A DNA stretch of 64,000 nt, taken from contig OZ004583.1 in the NCBI GenBank assembly GCA_963924555.1, positions 3,319,501 through 3,383,500 of the forward strand, given 5' to 3'. A program made the translations under genes and the position numbers. Positions 43,930 to 58,500 of the stretch are shown here, piece by piece. Within the stretch, counting starts at the first letter, position 1; every line of letters starts with the position of its first letter. The notes under the pieces were generated by a model that ran no database searches, was not told where the DNA came from, and saw only the letters and a list, made by a program, of their open reading frames with translations. This stretch comes from Crambe crambe (Eukaryota; Porifera; Demospongiae; Poecilosclerida; Crambeidae).

Positions 43930-46900
43930 ATGTGCATGTGCGCTTTCTCTATAGGTAGCTACTTGCTTTCAATAATGGCATTCTACTTTGATTCTGTTTC
44001 ATTTTGTTTTCTTACTAGTTTAGCTACTCCTTATCAAGTAACTATTTCTGCATGGAATTGCTGCTAAGTGCTTCTTTGCAGCCTTATCACATGGTACTAT
44101 TTGGCACATACTTCCTGTTAAGTGGTGCGCATATGCCTGAGTGCAGTAACAATACAGTCCACCCAGCTGGAAATGGTACCTTGGGGGTGCATATCAGTTG
44201 TGATCTGTGTGGGTTGTCAGTCCTCCTGTAGGCTCCAGGAGGTTGCAGTTTTTAGTGCCTGCCTATAGTGCTGGCCTGACTACTCAGTGGCAGCAATATG
44301 TATTATTGGTGAGCAAAGCGAGCTTATGCAAATTGAGATTTCGATATGCATGCACATACAACATTTGACTTTTGACCCCACAAATGAAACATGCCCACAA
44401 CACTTAGCAACAAATAGCTAGAGCTTATTACTTCTACAGCATTTTGTCATAGAGGCTTAAGTGGATTGTAGGCTTTGGCTTTCTAAGTGATTGTGGTAAG
44501 CCCCTGTGTATGCAGCTATAGCTGTTCATCCTGACAGCATATCTTAGCCTAAGAAGTTAACTACAAATCTTTCACCAACTGCTTTGCTCGCCAATTGAAT
44601 ATATTACACAAACATACCGGAGTACATAATACATATGTACACTTAGTCTATTATTTTTGATTAATTCCTGTTTCCCTAGATGTGTGTTCATGCTGTGGAG
44701 TCATTGAGTTCTGGTGACATCAATGAAAACGCCCTCTTGGTTCTCTGCAGCCATGTTAAATTCCATGACCAGCTCAAGAAACTCCTCCGTCCAATGAGGA
44801 ATGATCCCATGGTCCCCCTCTTGACATTCAAGGCCACTAACACTAATTTTCTTGACGAGCTTTTCAATGATGTCGAGATCTCTGACTCATCAGAGGGAAT
44901 TGCTCATCTGCTTCAGTCCATCTTCACTGCTCAAGTGACACCCACTTTCCACAAGATCAATATCCATGCTGCCATGACACCATCCATAATTAAGAGTTTG
45001 TTTCAGCCAGTATTTGCTCAGGCCAGACTCTTACATACCACTTACCAGGAGAAGCTTGGTCAAGTGGATGAACTCAAGAAGAGTCAGTCCTTTGAATCAG
45101 ATGACAGCACCTTCTCCCCACCTTCTCCTCCGAGTCCATTTGTGACGGTGAGGTCAAAATTTTGCAGGTTGCTATGGATTGAGTTTGTCACATGATTTAC
45201 ATGCAGGTGTTTCTTGATGAGGTAAACACTTCATCATGTCCTGGTCTTTTCAAGGAGATAATTGTGGACAAGAGTTTCGATGGAGAAGTAATTACTTAAT
45301 TGGGATCGAAGTTTAATGCATGACCTTTAAATATTGCAGGTCCTCCATATTATATTGGGTAAAGGTTGTCAATATTAAATTCTGCATGCAATATGCATGC
45401 TAACCTCTATATCCATGCATTTTAAGCATTAAGATTATTTGGTTTAATTTTCCACTCTAGTAAGAACAAAGTGTTAAAGTTGATCTCTAAAACAGTATAG
45501 AGAAATAGATGACTACAGCATTATAGTACATGGTTGTTTCCCCCCCCCCCCCCCCCCCCCCTCTTTATAGCCTATTCCAAATAACATCTTCATTGTTGCT
45601 GCATGCAATCCTCACCGAGGGAACAGCCTGGCTTCCCATGAGACATGGGTAAGGGATACCTACTATGTGCGCTGCTTGCACCCAACACTGAAGTTCTTAA
45701 TGTGGGACTATGGTGCCCTCGACAAGCAGCAGGAGAGAGACTACATCGAAGCCAAGATGAAGATGATTAATAAAGACATGGAAAAATCAGAGGTATGTGC
45801 ATAGGTACAAGACCTTCAAATTTAGTGAGAAAATTTTTCATCCATGTTAATTTCTGCTGACCAGATTTCACCCACTGACCATACCATTAGTGCAAATATT
45901 TTTATTTTAAAGGTGGAAATCCTGACAGACCTGGTTGTGGCCAGTCAGGACAAGATGCGAGATTTTGCCTTCAGGCAATTGAGTGGCAGCTTAAAGCAGA
46001 AGAATGTCGAGTCTAAGAAACTGTCCTCACGCAGCTGTGTGAGTCAGAGGGACATTCAGCGAGTCTTTACCTTCTACCAGTGGTTCATGACTATGTACAA
46101 TAAACACCACCCCCACAAGGAACGGAGTGACTATCACAGGAGAGCAGTCCTAATGGCTCTGGGCATTGTCTATTATATGCGTCTTAATGCTAAGTATCGT
46201 AAAGAGTACAAAAAATATCTTGATGACATCAATCGAATGCCAAACGAAGTCTCTTTCTCCACAGCCTTTGATGAAGAACTGGAATACTACATTAAACAAG
46301 TTGAACTGCCCAAGGGCATTGCTCATACCATAGCTCTGAAGGAGAATCTTTTTGCCACCATCATCTGCACCATCACACACACTCCTCTTATCATTGTGGG
46401 AGCTCCAGGGTCCTCCAAAACCTTATCTTTCAACCAAACCGTTGTTAACCTCAAGGGGCAGGAATCTAAGAAACAACTCTTCCGAAATACGGAGATTTTT
46501 CGCTCACTTGACCCACACTATTACCAGTGTTCTCGACGCACCACGTCCAATGAGATTCAGACAGTCTTCTCACGAGCTGTGAATCGCCAGCGTAGTCACC
46601 AGCACTTCAACCTCCCCATTTACTGTGTGGTGTTCATGGATGAGGCAGGCCTGCCTGAGGAGAGTCATGAGTCACTCAAGGTCCTCCATTATCACCTGGA
46701 CAAACAAGAGGTGTCCTTTGTAGCCATCACAAACCATGTTCTTGATGCAGCCAAGACGAACCGTGCTATATCTCTTTTCCGCCCTGAGGCCTTGGACGAG
46801 GACCTGGAGACCCTCGCCAAGGGTTGTCTCTGTTCCAATCCAGAGAGTCCTCCACTTAAACTGCAACAAGATTTGGTCACAGTGGTGAAATTCTGCCAGC

Positions 46901-48855
46901 CTTATTCTGACTGCATGAAAAAGAGTTCAGAGTTCTCTCATTTTTTTGGTCTGCGAGACTTCATTCAGTTTATCAACTACTTGAGGAGGAAGAGAGACGA
47001 GAGACAGGACCTCTCCCCTCTCCTGGTCATGCAAGCTCTGGAGAGGAACTTCAATGGGTCTGCTGAGTTTGAAAACATTTGCAAGATGTTCTTGCAAGTG
47101 ATGGACACAAACCCCAGAGATGTGCCAAAACGCAAGATACTGGAAATCCTCAAAGAAAGTATACAAGATCGCCCTCAGGCAATGCAGAATCTCACTGAGA
47201 ATGAGGTCCGGTACAAGTTGATCATTGATCCCTCAGAAGATGATTCTCTGGTGCGTCTGCTGTTCTCCATGGGGGTACTGACAAGGGACAACACTAGAAT
47301 GTTTGTCTGTAGTGATTTCCCTGGTGATGGAGAGCTACAGAAGATCAACACCATTGCAGCCATCCGACACTCTGCCATGGAAGGACACACTGTTATCATG
47401 AGTCAAACTGACAGCATCCATGAGAGCTTCTATGATCTCTTCAACCAAAGGTTTCGACGCATTGATGACCCTGTGAATGGAGCTCACTACTACACTAATA
47501 TTGCCATTGGGGCCCACCTCAAACCTTCACGCGTACACCCTGACTTCCAGTGTGTTGTGGTAATCAAGGAATCCGAAGTAAAGGACACCCCCTCCCCCTT
47601 CCTGAACAGATTTGAGAAGTATTTCATCTCTCATGGAAGTTTATTGGAGACGGCACTGCAGAACCTTCCACCATGCATGGCCATTATGATAAAAGCTATC
47701 AAGGAAAAGGTCAGCAGTACAGCAACTTCACCTGCAGTATGCAGCCTCCTATGTATGGAGCTGCCTGGTTGGAACCGTATACATGCATGCTGACAGCAAT
47801 ATATCCTAGCCTAAGAATTTGAAACACAAAATTAATGAGTTGGTACTTTTACTGCTTCGCTCGCCAATAAAAATGTGTTACACTAACATACCCTGGTAGC
47901 TATGTTAGTCTTTTGTTATAATTGTTGTTGTACTCCACTGCAGGTGAATGACTTCATCTGTCAGGTGCTTGGTTTCCAAAGTTTGTATGGGCTTCAGCCA
48001 GAGACACTAGACTCGTTGATATTGGACCTGCTACCCCCTCTGAACCACACCTACCAGGAACTTGGGGAGGACAGTGTGGTAGACACTGAACAAGAGGTCA
48101 GCATTGATCTTTACCTGCTCAAGAAAATCCTCAACGCCCTCACAAACAATGCAGGCTTCAGCATCCCACAGGTGAGTCAATAGTCCCCCATGCCATGGCT
48201 CCGTACATGTATACACCTCAATCATTGCACAAGGTATTTCTAACTTTAGCCATACTTATATATTTTGTATAAAAACACTAATAAAAACATATGCTATCCA
48301 ATATTATTCCTGTTATGGTATCATTAATGCAGTATCTCCTCAATGAGTTGCATAACGATGCTGTCCATGTCTTCAGCCTGATGCACTACGACCCCAAATA
48401 CGAGGGTTTGCTCAAGACTTTGACTCGCCAAAATGCCATGAGAGCTGTAATGGAGGCCTTCAACCTACTCTACTCTGCCCCAGCCCCTCAAGATGAAGGG
48501 GGACAGAATGACCTGACCCTTGAGGGATGCATGGTGGTCTCCATTCTGCAACTGCTGCTGGTGAGGCTTTTCACTAAACGTTTGATGCAGTTGATGACTA
48601 CCGAGGCCATCATTCTCAACAGAAAGAAAATCCCTTTCTCATACCTTGCCAACTACATCAGCAACCAAGCCCACTTCAGTCTCAAGGACCTCATTACTCA
48701 GTATCATAAGGCTGTAGTAGCACTCTCGTAAGTCTCTTTCCCATTAAATAGCCCCTCAATCAAGCTCTTAGCTTCACTGCTAAGATTTTGGGCTAGATTT
48801 GTATTCTCTAGCTGAAGTTAGTAGAGTGTGTTCTAAACTAAAGTTGATGTATATA

Positions 48856-48915
<60 letters not shown>

Positions 48916-51900
48916 GGAATCCCTCCAGGACTCCTAATAAACTAATATGTTTCACACGTTCCTCCCCACTGGTTCATACCCTTCCTGCCCAGTTACCCTC
49001 CTCCATGATGGAGACACCCCAGGACCTAGACACTGTGGCTGACCTTGTCTTCCAAAACACAGACAAAGTAGTCATCCACAAACTATCTGGCCTTCTCTTC
49101 CAGAGTTCTGTCCAAAGGCTACTGAGGGACTTTGTAGTCTCAGAAACTGCAGAAGTATGTCTCTTGCTGGCTAATATGCAGGAGACTTCACTGAAGACCA
49201 TCAACCACATTCGCCTTATGATGGAAGAGGCAGAACTACTGAAAGCTCAGAAACAGTCCACAAAAGTGTTTGTGCTTCTGTTGCACTTCCCTCCGGTGCA
49301 GTTTTTCCAACATTGCTACCCATCCCTCTTCCTGAAGGGCTGGGACCACTGTTACCTGGACACCATTGCTCATAAAACTTTAGAGGGTGTGGTCAACATC
49401 GAAGACTGGTTTCATAAGTGCTGCTTTCCTTCTGAAGAGGACAATCCTGACAAACCTGATGGTCTCTTCAAAGCCCTCATGCAGCTCCTTCCTCAAGCAA
49501 TCCCTATCATTTCAGCTCGTGTCTACTTTGGCAACAAGAAAGACGCTTCCTTTAACTCTTTCATGAATGCAACTGAGAGAAGTGAGGCTTTGAAGCGGTT
49601 GCTATTCGATTGTAAAATTGGAAATGTGCTTTGTGAAAAATTCTGTGCTTATTGGAAGCCGAGGGTGATGGCTGAGTACTTGGAGAGAGCTGCCACTTTT
49701 TCAAAGCAGAGAGAATCCACTTTGAACATCACAGATTCCATCCAGACTCAATTCAAAGCTCTCTACTTCGACTTCTGTGTGTATATGCTCACACGAGCAA
49801 ACGAGAACTTCAACCTTGACATCATCTTTGCTGAGGATTGCTCTTTATCTCTCCGTAAACTCTTCATTGATATTTTCAGGGTTTTCCCCACGCCAAAACT
49901 CAATCAGCTCAATATTCTTAGCAATAACCTGCCCCTCCTCAAGCCCTCCCTACATTGTCCCCACTTCCCCTTTTTTGGGTATGTCTGCAGCCTGATGGAG
50001 AAACAGGTGGAAGTGAGCAGGGAGGCAGCAAACCTCCGGGTAGATATATTGGCAGAGAACGATTCTCTCTCCATTGATCACACCCCTAAAAACCCTGCTG
50101 AAAAGCAACAGGCATTGATCAATGTTTTAATTAAGAACTTGGAGCCAGTAGTGAATGTAAGTACTCTATTGTATATCATGTAACTGTCTTGTAAGATCAT
50201 TGTCTGCAGACCTTATACTATGTATGCACCCTCCCTTTATAATACTAGAACCTCATGTGACTGTCATGTGATCTCCATCATTGTTTGCAGGCCTCTCCCA
50301 AACGAGTGCTTGGGCTGATAATAGATGCCATGGCCAAGGATCAAGACCTCTGGTATTGCTACTTCAATGACTTCATTATCTGCAAGCTGAAACTGGGTGG
50401 GGAAGATCATGTCCCTGAGGGGGACATAGCCCAGTTGAGCATGCACACTTTTTTCCAGCAAATCCACAGTTACGATGCGCTTGAGAAAGTGGTACAGCTG
50501 CACAGTCATGTCAGTGTCCACTGGCTCCACCTGGCACAGGTGGCCCCTATTCTGAGGCGTCTCAACAAACTCCAGGGTCTGGGGGTAAGTTGTAAAGGAG
50601 ACAGAAGAAAGATCCACAATAACAGAAGGGGTATGAATGATAGGAGTTTAAAATTAATGAAGTGTGAAGGGATAAAGATATGTACACTCAAGATTGAGTT
50701 AAACATCTTCATCTTCTCTTACATTTGATTTAGCTGCAAAAAGAACCACACCTTCTGTCTCCCTTGACTCCTACACCCACATCTCCTACCAAGCAGCTGC
50801 TTCTGTCAGTGGAGCAGACCCAACAACCACTGGGTTCTTTCCTCCATATCTCCAATTTCATCATTAGCACTCTGTTTGATGTCCTCTTGGGTGCCACCTA
50901 CAACACAACAACTCCTCAGCTGGTTATCTGGTTTAAGGCTTATCGGTAAGGGGGAGTGGGGTTATATCCAGGTAGAACTGCAGTCTGGCAACCATTCCAG
51001 CACTATTACAATAGAAAGAAGCACATCAGATATTAATCAGTATCAAGTGAACTGTGATTTATTGTAGCTATTTGGCCCTGCATGGAATTATTATAGGGAC
51101 ATAATGACAGTGACCGTGCTGAAGCACTATATCTACCTCTCCCTCTCCATGCCCGAGGCAGCTGGCACAGTAGGATTAGACTTCAACTTGTTGGAAGCAA
51201 AATTGAATGTGATGCAGGCCACCTTCCTCGTCCTGGAATCCAGCCCCTCCCTCAACCAGGACGTCCTTGACGAGGGACTACTTACCTTTCAAACCCTCTT
51301 TAACCGCTACTTCAAGGAGGGTGTACAGGTACAGAAGGGGATTTCATGTGCATATGTATGCACATAGCTAGTAATTTTGTATCTTGATGATATATCTACA
51401 TATGTACTTATCTTGTTACTACTGACAGTTGAAGGACTCTCGACCAAGCCTTACTGGAGTGACTGATGTGGCTGTTTCATTAGTCAATGACAGCCTCCAT
51501 TCCTGTAATTCTGCTGTCAGACTAGTCATGGAAGGTCTTCTGGCCCACTTCTTCCCCCCAGACCGACCACAATACCACACCGAGGATATCCTCTGGTTCT
51601 TGAAGTTGGCTAACAAGCAGAATTGGAGTGCCAACCCTTTCGAAGTGGAAGAGGATAAGAGTGCACCCATACCCTCCAACAAGGTAGCTATTGAAAATAT
51701 TTAGTTTTAAAATAGAAAAAAAAATTTTTTTTTCTGTTCAGCTCCTTTCTGGTGCCATAGAGATGAGCATGTTCAAGTTCTACTTGGCCCGTATTCTTGG
51801 TAACTATGAGGAGCCCTCAAAAGGCAGAGCTAACCAGCAGGAGTTTGGACCACTCCTGTATCGGCAAGAGAACCGAGCTCTAGTAGGGAAGGTGCTCATG

Positions 51901-54900
51901 TTCAAGAAAGAACTAGGACTTCCTGGTCTTTATGTTCCAGTCTTCTATCAGAACTCCCCTCCCATTGTTATGGGGGTAAATGCCAAGGTCAATATGACTA
52001 TGTCAGTCATTGAAGATCAGTCATGTGACTACCTGCATTCTTTTTATCTTTTTACTCTACCTCAGAATGGCCGCATGCAGCAGTCACTTTGTCACCTGTA
52101 CTTCCTGACACTCATGGAACACCTCAGGAGTGAATCTAAGTTCAAGAATCCCGCTGGACTCTCTCTTCTGCTCCGCACAGCCAGCATCATCCAGAAGCAG
52201 CTGAAAAATGCAGAGGGTGCCGAAGCTGTTCTGGTAGGGGTGGAATTTCAAGCTGTAACCCAAGTGATAATTCAGCAACTTGCTTTATACCTTGACCCTA
52301 CACAACCTCATTCGCTGAAAAAAATAAAAAACAATATTGATGAAATCAACCTGTAAGCTCTCTCCCTCCCCCTATAATCTGTTTCTATTTTATGCTACTT
52401 CATATGTACATCAGTCTACTTAATGACCCTTCCATGGGGCATACAATGGTCCTGTCCCTTCACTTGCTCAAGTTGCTAAAGAGTTCCAGAAGGTTCATAG
52501 ACCTCATGACGACAGTGAAGTACGACTCCATTTCCTGCATTAAATGCCTCCAGCCTATTCATTCGCAACTAAAGGTTTGGTGGAATGGGTATGCTATTGG
52601 GTATAATCATATGATTTCTGTAGTCTCCATCAGAGATGAAGCCACACCTCCTTCCCTTCCTCCAGCCAGGGGCAGAGGGGGAACTGAGCATGCTCTACAA
52701 ACAGGTATCCTCAGTCATGTTGGGGATTCACAACGGTTCCAAGAAGGTTGATGATCTCCTGAAAGTGGCCCGAAACTGGTAAGGTGATACAGCATATCAA
52801 GAAGCAGTATTTTAAGTATTTAACATGGTGGTGTTGCAGTAAGCCAAGAGCTAGAGGAGAGGACCAATATCTCTCCTTCAGGATGATGGTGTGGCTTGCT
52901 ACCTATTATAAGTTCTATGATAAACAGGTACAAGAAGTCTATGGCATTCGATAAACCTGTCTCATTTTTGGATCATTGAAACTAGATGTCAGGGAAAATA
53001 GCTTCTGCTTGCCCCCTTCCGGCCCCTTCTATTATTTTTCCACTTAATTTGTGTGTATTCTGCAGGTTGTTTCCCCACTGCTATGTAACGTGATGGGAGG
53101 ACCGAAGATGTCTAACTACTTGCAGGAGGAGGGCTATGTTCGTCTGATCCAGTGCTTCCTGAAGCCTGATTTCATGCATCAGCACAAAGAGAGCCCCAAT
53201 CCCCTCACAGAGAGACAAGTCCTTGAACTGGAACCTGATGGTAGAGTTCAAGTCATCCCACAAGAAGGTGCTCAGTGGGATCCCCTTTACAAGCTTTTCA
53301 TGCCCACACAGGCTGATGATATAGGTATGTTTATGCTGGGTGTGGCTTGATGGTTTAGTTTCTGCTTCTCTCTCTCAGATCAATCTGATGTCGATCTTCG
53401 TCATTCAATGGCTAACATGCTAGCTGTTGTGCTGGGCAGTCCCCCTCGCTCCAACCATTTATGGTATCATCTCTTTGCTGCCAACAAACTCCAAAAGACA
53501 TACATGACAGGGTTCATGGTAAGTACGTACACAGGCGACTTACCATTATGGCATGTGCCCATGTGACTCTCTTCCCTCCTGGCCCCTGCAGTATGACTCC
53601 ACCATCCACCATGATAGACTTCTTTATGACTGTGGAGTGGAACTGTCCCCTGAGGGACAGTTTGGGAGACAAGACTACAAGAAGCATGCTTGTCGAGGAA
53701 CTTACACACTTCATTCCCTCTACCTCCTTCTCTGGGCCAATTTCAGTGCCTTCTGCTTGGCCTTGCTGACTCAGCCAGATGCAGACCAGTACATCCATGG
53801 ACCAATCATCTCAAAATGGTTATCTGTACGCCACTATTGTGTCTCTCAACTCCGCACCCTCTGGATCCACATGCGCAACAATTTGGGTCTCTCTGAGGAA
53901 CAGAGGTCCTTCTTCGCCATGAGGGCTATGAACAGACTCTATGAAGTGAGTCCAAACATCTTATTCAGTATGACCTTACCACTCTTCCCCTCCCCTCCCC
54001 CTCTCCTTCCCTCCATACGCATGTAGCTTCTGAGAAAGTCCAGTTCTTTGACTCCCATCCATTTGAATGTCCCGGTGATCAAAAAGGGTGTCTTTGAAAC
54101 TCGTGAGGACTTGGATAGTTATGAGAAGATGTGGCACATGGCCATCTATCAGCCAACTTGGGACGAGCTAGCAGAAAAAGTAATGAATAATACATGGTAC
54201 ATACAATAGTAGGCTTATAAGTACACTGAGCATGCCCAAAAGAACTGAACGTCCCCCATAATCTGCATAAATTATGCTTTCTGCTGTTTTTGCAGTTTGT
54301 GGAACTTTCAAACCAAAACCAGAACAAGCTGTTCAATGAAATAAGGTGAATGACTTGATGTCCTTTTACCAGATACAATGCATTTAATAACCTTCATTTC
54401 AGACACTTAGAAATGCATTACCCTCATTTTCCGTCTGAGCAAGAGTTCTGTCATACCATTCTAAGTGCAGGAGACTTGGAACAACATTCCGAGGGGGGCA
54501 AGCTGAGAATCCTGACCAGGTTCACTATGGACTGGCCACTTCTCAAAGTGGGGGGGGATCTGTTGCCGGACCTAGTAGAACTCTATCGCTGGCTCCACAT
54601 GAACATTGCTCACCTGATCACCTATGAGCGTGCCTCTTCCCTTGCCATTGGTCATGTGATCCAGCTGGTGGAGAGGAACTCCAGCAAAGAGATGGGAGAA
54701 TACCTGCGAAAACTCTACGAGCGAGTCAAAGACAACTACAATCGTTATGTGGAGTTGGTAGGAGGGGCCATTGGAGCAGGGGCATGTGCTGCAGTCCGAC
54801 GTGGAAATAAAATCTTCACCATAGATGATGAAATCCCTCTGATCCACTTCCTTTCAGGTACATATCGAACACACTCCCTGAAGACACACCCACTCCAATC

Positions 54901-55494
54901 TAAAACTCTGTAGTCATTTTAATGAAGTTTGTTGTTAATTGTGTTTAGATGTGGAGGAGGAAGATCAAGGGAATGACTGGTTGTATGTGGTGATCAACAA
55001 CATCATCACCAACCACAACAACATCATTGAGAACCTTTACTCCATTGTCCAGCCCAATAAACACACCTCTTTGGCACGCCTCCTTCCAGAGGAACCCTCT
55101 ACCATCCATCCCACTGAAGTCATAGCCAGTCACTCCATTGTTAGTCACTTCACCGAGTGAGTCACATAACCTATGAGTGATGAATGAAGTATTATAGTGA
55201 TGATTGTTGTGGCTAAGGCTACATGGAGTCAGTAGTTTCCTTCAACTGGTGAGGAGTCGTTACCAACCCACCATTCCAGGGGAGAGTCCTGCTGTACAAA
55301 ATTCCATTCACCCCAGGCAGGAAGTGTTTCAACTGGAACAACTGGAAGAGGATATAGTGACCTCCTTCATCATGGGCAAACCACTCATCAAGTCACCACT
55401 GCTACTCAGAACTGTCTTCAAATTCAAGAAGGAAGAGCAGCAAGATACCTGTGATGATTCAATGTATGTGAATCAATTATTTCTATTTGCCAAT

Positions 55495-55569
<75 letters not shown>

Positions 55570-58500
55570 TCTCCCTCCCTCCCTCCCTCAATAGTATGAT
55601 ATGCACAGCCTTGGATCTTCAAGGCATGACAAACTCACTCCATGAAAATTTTAAGGTCCCTCTCTCCGAAGCTCTTCTCAAGCGTTTTGAGTATGAATTC
55701 CACTTTGCCAGCTACCACCTGATGCTGGAAGTGGTGACAGCTCTACGGACTGTCTTGAATTATGCCATCAAGTCCTTACAGGAGACTAGACCAGGAGACA
55801 CAAACAATTTGGTGAATCAGAAGGTTCCTGAATTCATGTTAAGTCTTTATGAGCACCTCACGAATGATAGTGATGTGCTTTCTAAGATTGGAGTCCAAAG
55901 TGCCTCCCCTTCCCACATCTCCTGTCTTGCAGAACTACCCCTTCCCTCTGTGTACAGCTGTCTCAAGTTGTTTCTTGGCTGGGTGGAAGAAGGTTACTAT
56001 GACTTCTGTACCCTTCCATTTGCATTCAAGGTGCACATGAGTTACCAGGACAAGTCTGTGGTCGATCAGCAGCTGCGTCTCAGGTGGCAGGGGAGTGTGC
56101 CTGATCTCTTGGAGGAGCTACAGAACCTGATTGATGTCCTCAAGCATTCAGAACAGGATATCACCAGCAGAGTCAAGGAAGCAGCCAATGTAAGGCCCTT
56201 ATACAGTATGGCTAAAAATACATCACTGCTGATCACTTTCAAAAAAAAATATCAATTGAGCATCAAACTAGGCATCATGCTAGCTGGCTGCTTAGATTCA
56301 GTCGTATAAATAAAAAAAAATTACATTCAATCAGATGCGTTATGTCAGAACATGCCATAAAGAATAGCAAAAGCACTAAAGTGCTAACCCTCACTGCACA
56401 CATAAGACAAAATGTCTGTTGTTATACAAGAGTTAAGAGTGCATAATTATGTCATAATTTTGAGATCATTTCACTGATGAAAATAGGTACAATTGTCTAC
56501 GTTTTCATTTTATAAATTCATTCCAAATCATTGTTGACAAAAAGCATACACTTCACATTCTCATTTTGAATCTCCAGCAATCGTCAGTGCCTGCATGTGC
56601 ATGTAAACTTCTGCTTGGAGATGGCCTAATGACTGATACAGCACTGTGTCTGTGGTGTAGCTAGCTGGAGTGTTTTAGCTATAGCTTTTGCTCCTACAGT
56701 ATACTAGTTTAATGCATGTATCTATGTGCATGTTGCTTAAAAGCTTTTATAGCCATTAGCTAGCTGCTACAGTGTACATGTCTTACCTGCATGCTTTTTC
56801 TGGAGATGAGTAGGTAATGGTCAAATAAAAATATCAATAGTGAGCACACATGCGGGTTGCAAATCTTGCCTTCTTTCAGGATTAAAGCCTTTATCCAAAA
56901 ATTGGCTCAATTTAAACACTGAAGAGTATCATCTAGACATCATTAATGCTGATATATCGAAGTGCTCTGATCACTACTGGCTGCATGGTTGATGTATTAT
57001 AAACACAGACACCAACTGAGTATACTCTATAACCCTTGCGCATGTGTTGAGGGTTAATTATTGCGCAGCGGGAATTTGTATGAAGAAGCCCATGGATGAA
57101 GCTATTCAGCAGGCTAGTAGCGCAATGGAGCAGCTACAAGCAGTCCAGTTTTTTGTTGGTGGGTTTGATTTATTGCCTACTGGTTACACCATCCCCTGTC
57201 TTTTTAGGTACAACCCTACCCCTTAACACTGGAGATTGAGGAGTTCTGGGTGATTGAAAATTCTTTCCAGTCTGATCTCTTTGTTGAGTTCTTTGTCAAT
57301 AGCTAATATGTGGGAATTGTGATGTTGATTGAGGTCAAATTTCTGGAGATGCAATGGGTCCATGGTAGCCTAATGAAACAATGCTCTCTGGCTCAGATGG
57401 AGTCGGGGTAATTTCTAAGCTCCTCCTTGAATTGAGGACATCATAGGGGAGTAAAGATTTCTCTAAAGGGCATTTTGCTGAAGATAGTTATTTCACAGCT
57501 TTTGCAGTTATTATGTGTGACTGTATTTGCATGCTGTGCCCTTGATACAGCCTCGGGGTATAGGTAGAAGCGGAGGCATATCTCTTCACCTGTTGCTGTG
57601 TAGGTGATGTGTATACAGTGGTAGGGCTGAGCCTTGCCAGTATGCTTTTGGGATGAAAGGAGTTGTGTGCTCCCAATGTACTGGCATTGTTACCCTGGAA
57701 CCTTGTGCCTGATTGCTTCGGGGATAGACACCATATGAAAATGTCCTCCTTGTACTTGTCCCAGTAGTGAAAGTGACTATCTTTAGTTGCTAGCTGCCTG
57801 AAGCAGTGATCATATTGCACACATGCTTCAGCTGAATATTGTAGCATTGTGCAATGGCTTATTGCCTTGGGTGTTTGACCTCGTTAGAGGTTGCAAATGG
57901 CTCTATGATGATGGTAGTCTCCCCTTTGCTGCCATTGATTAGAGAATTTTCTTCCTTCAAGATATAATATGTAATTGGCGAGCGAGCGAAGCCCCACACT
58001 AATTGGTCAAAATGGAAAATTGCGATATTTATATGTTACACGTACGTCACTCAAAATGCGCATGCGCTTACGCATGCGCATGAAATAGCTACTAAGCAAC
58101 GTCATATTAATAAGCAATCATTTTCGTTAAGCTTGAAGTTGAAACACTATTGTAGCGAGTATTATGGAACCCAGAGAACCAGAAAACAAGCGAAGGAGGG
58201 CCCCAGAACACCCTCTAGAAACTGACCAGCAAAGAAGAGCGAGACCTCATGAAAGATATGAAAGAGACAGAGCTAGAAGGAGAACAGAGTCAAAGGAACA
58301 GAGAAAAACAAGACTAGCAAAGAAATGCGACAGATAGAGCCAGGAGGAGGGAATGTACAGAGTCAGCAGAAGATAATGCTGAAAGAGCAGAGCAAATGAG
58401 AGCTAGAAGGAGAGCAGAGTCAGCAGAACACAGAGCTGCCAGATTACAGCATATGAGGGCTCATTATTTGAGAGACTGGCTACTGAGTCTGAACAGGAGT

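Larger units (their letters stand above)
41051..47709 (+). other. RNF213-like gene, exons 19-29 (AAA+ core)
   Basis: Exons: 41,051-41,150; 41,214-41,386; 41,441-41,599; 41,657-41,979; 42,050-42,263; 43,316-43,437; 43,538-43,871; 44,680-45,147; 45,207-45,287; 45,571-45,792; 45,913-47,709. The first P-loop (QLVYGAAG/DGKTHYIKK) is split by intron 19. Its following strand reads VGLFFNF with no acidic pair, so Walker B looks degenerate. The second unit has EGETGVGKT, VFLDEVNTSSCPGLFKEI and a sensor-1-like IPNNIFIVAACNPHR. The third has VGAPGSSKT, VVFMDEAGLPEESHES and FVAITNHVLDAAKTNRAI. The last two units appear competent for ATP hydrolysis. Confidence 0.88.
47944..56189 (+). other. RNF213-like gene, exons 30-49 (E3-shell-like region, no RING/RZ seen)
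   Basis: Exons: 47,944-48,171; 48,333-48,727; 48,917-50,156; 50,291-50,584; 50,734-50,945; 51,097-51,328; 51,429-51,683; 51,742-52,352; 52,415-52,574; 52,636-52,778; 52,840-52,927; 53,066-53,324; 53,379-53,518; 53,592-53,945; 54,027-54,179; 54,296-54,345; 54,403-54,857; 54,949-55,156; 55,218-55,463; 55,595-56,189. Blocks recall RNF213 after AAA4: LLHFPPVQFF, YPSLFLKGWDHCYLDT, NIEDWFHKCCFP, LLPDLVELYRWLHMN, IMGKPLIKSPLL. Where a C3HC4 RING should precede the HSCNSAV block (exons 34-36), no Cys/His array exists. Around exons 42-43 (KTYMTGFMYDSTIHHDRLLY then DCGVEL) no RZ-type cysteine cluster is visible either. Confidence 0.8.

Noticed and set aside
52540-52574. SCIKC near 52.54 kb as part of a RING finger
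   Set aside because: Only one Cys-x2-Cys pair; no further Cys/His ligands at RING spacing in this or adjacent exons.
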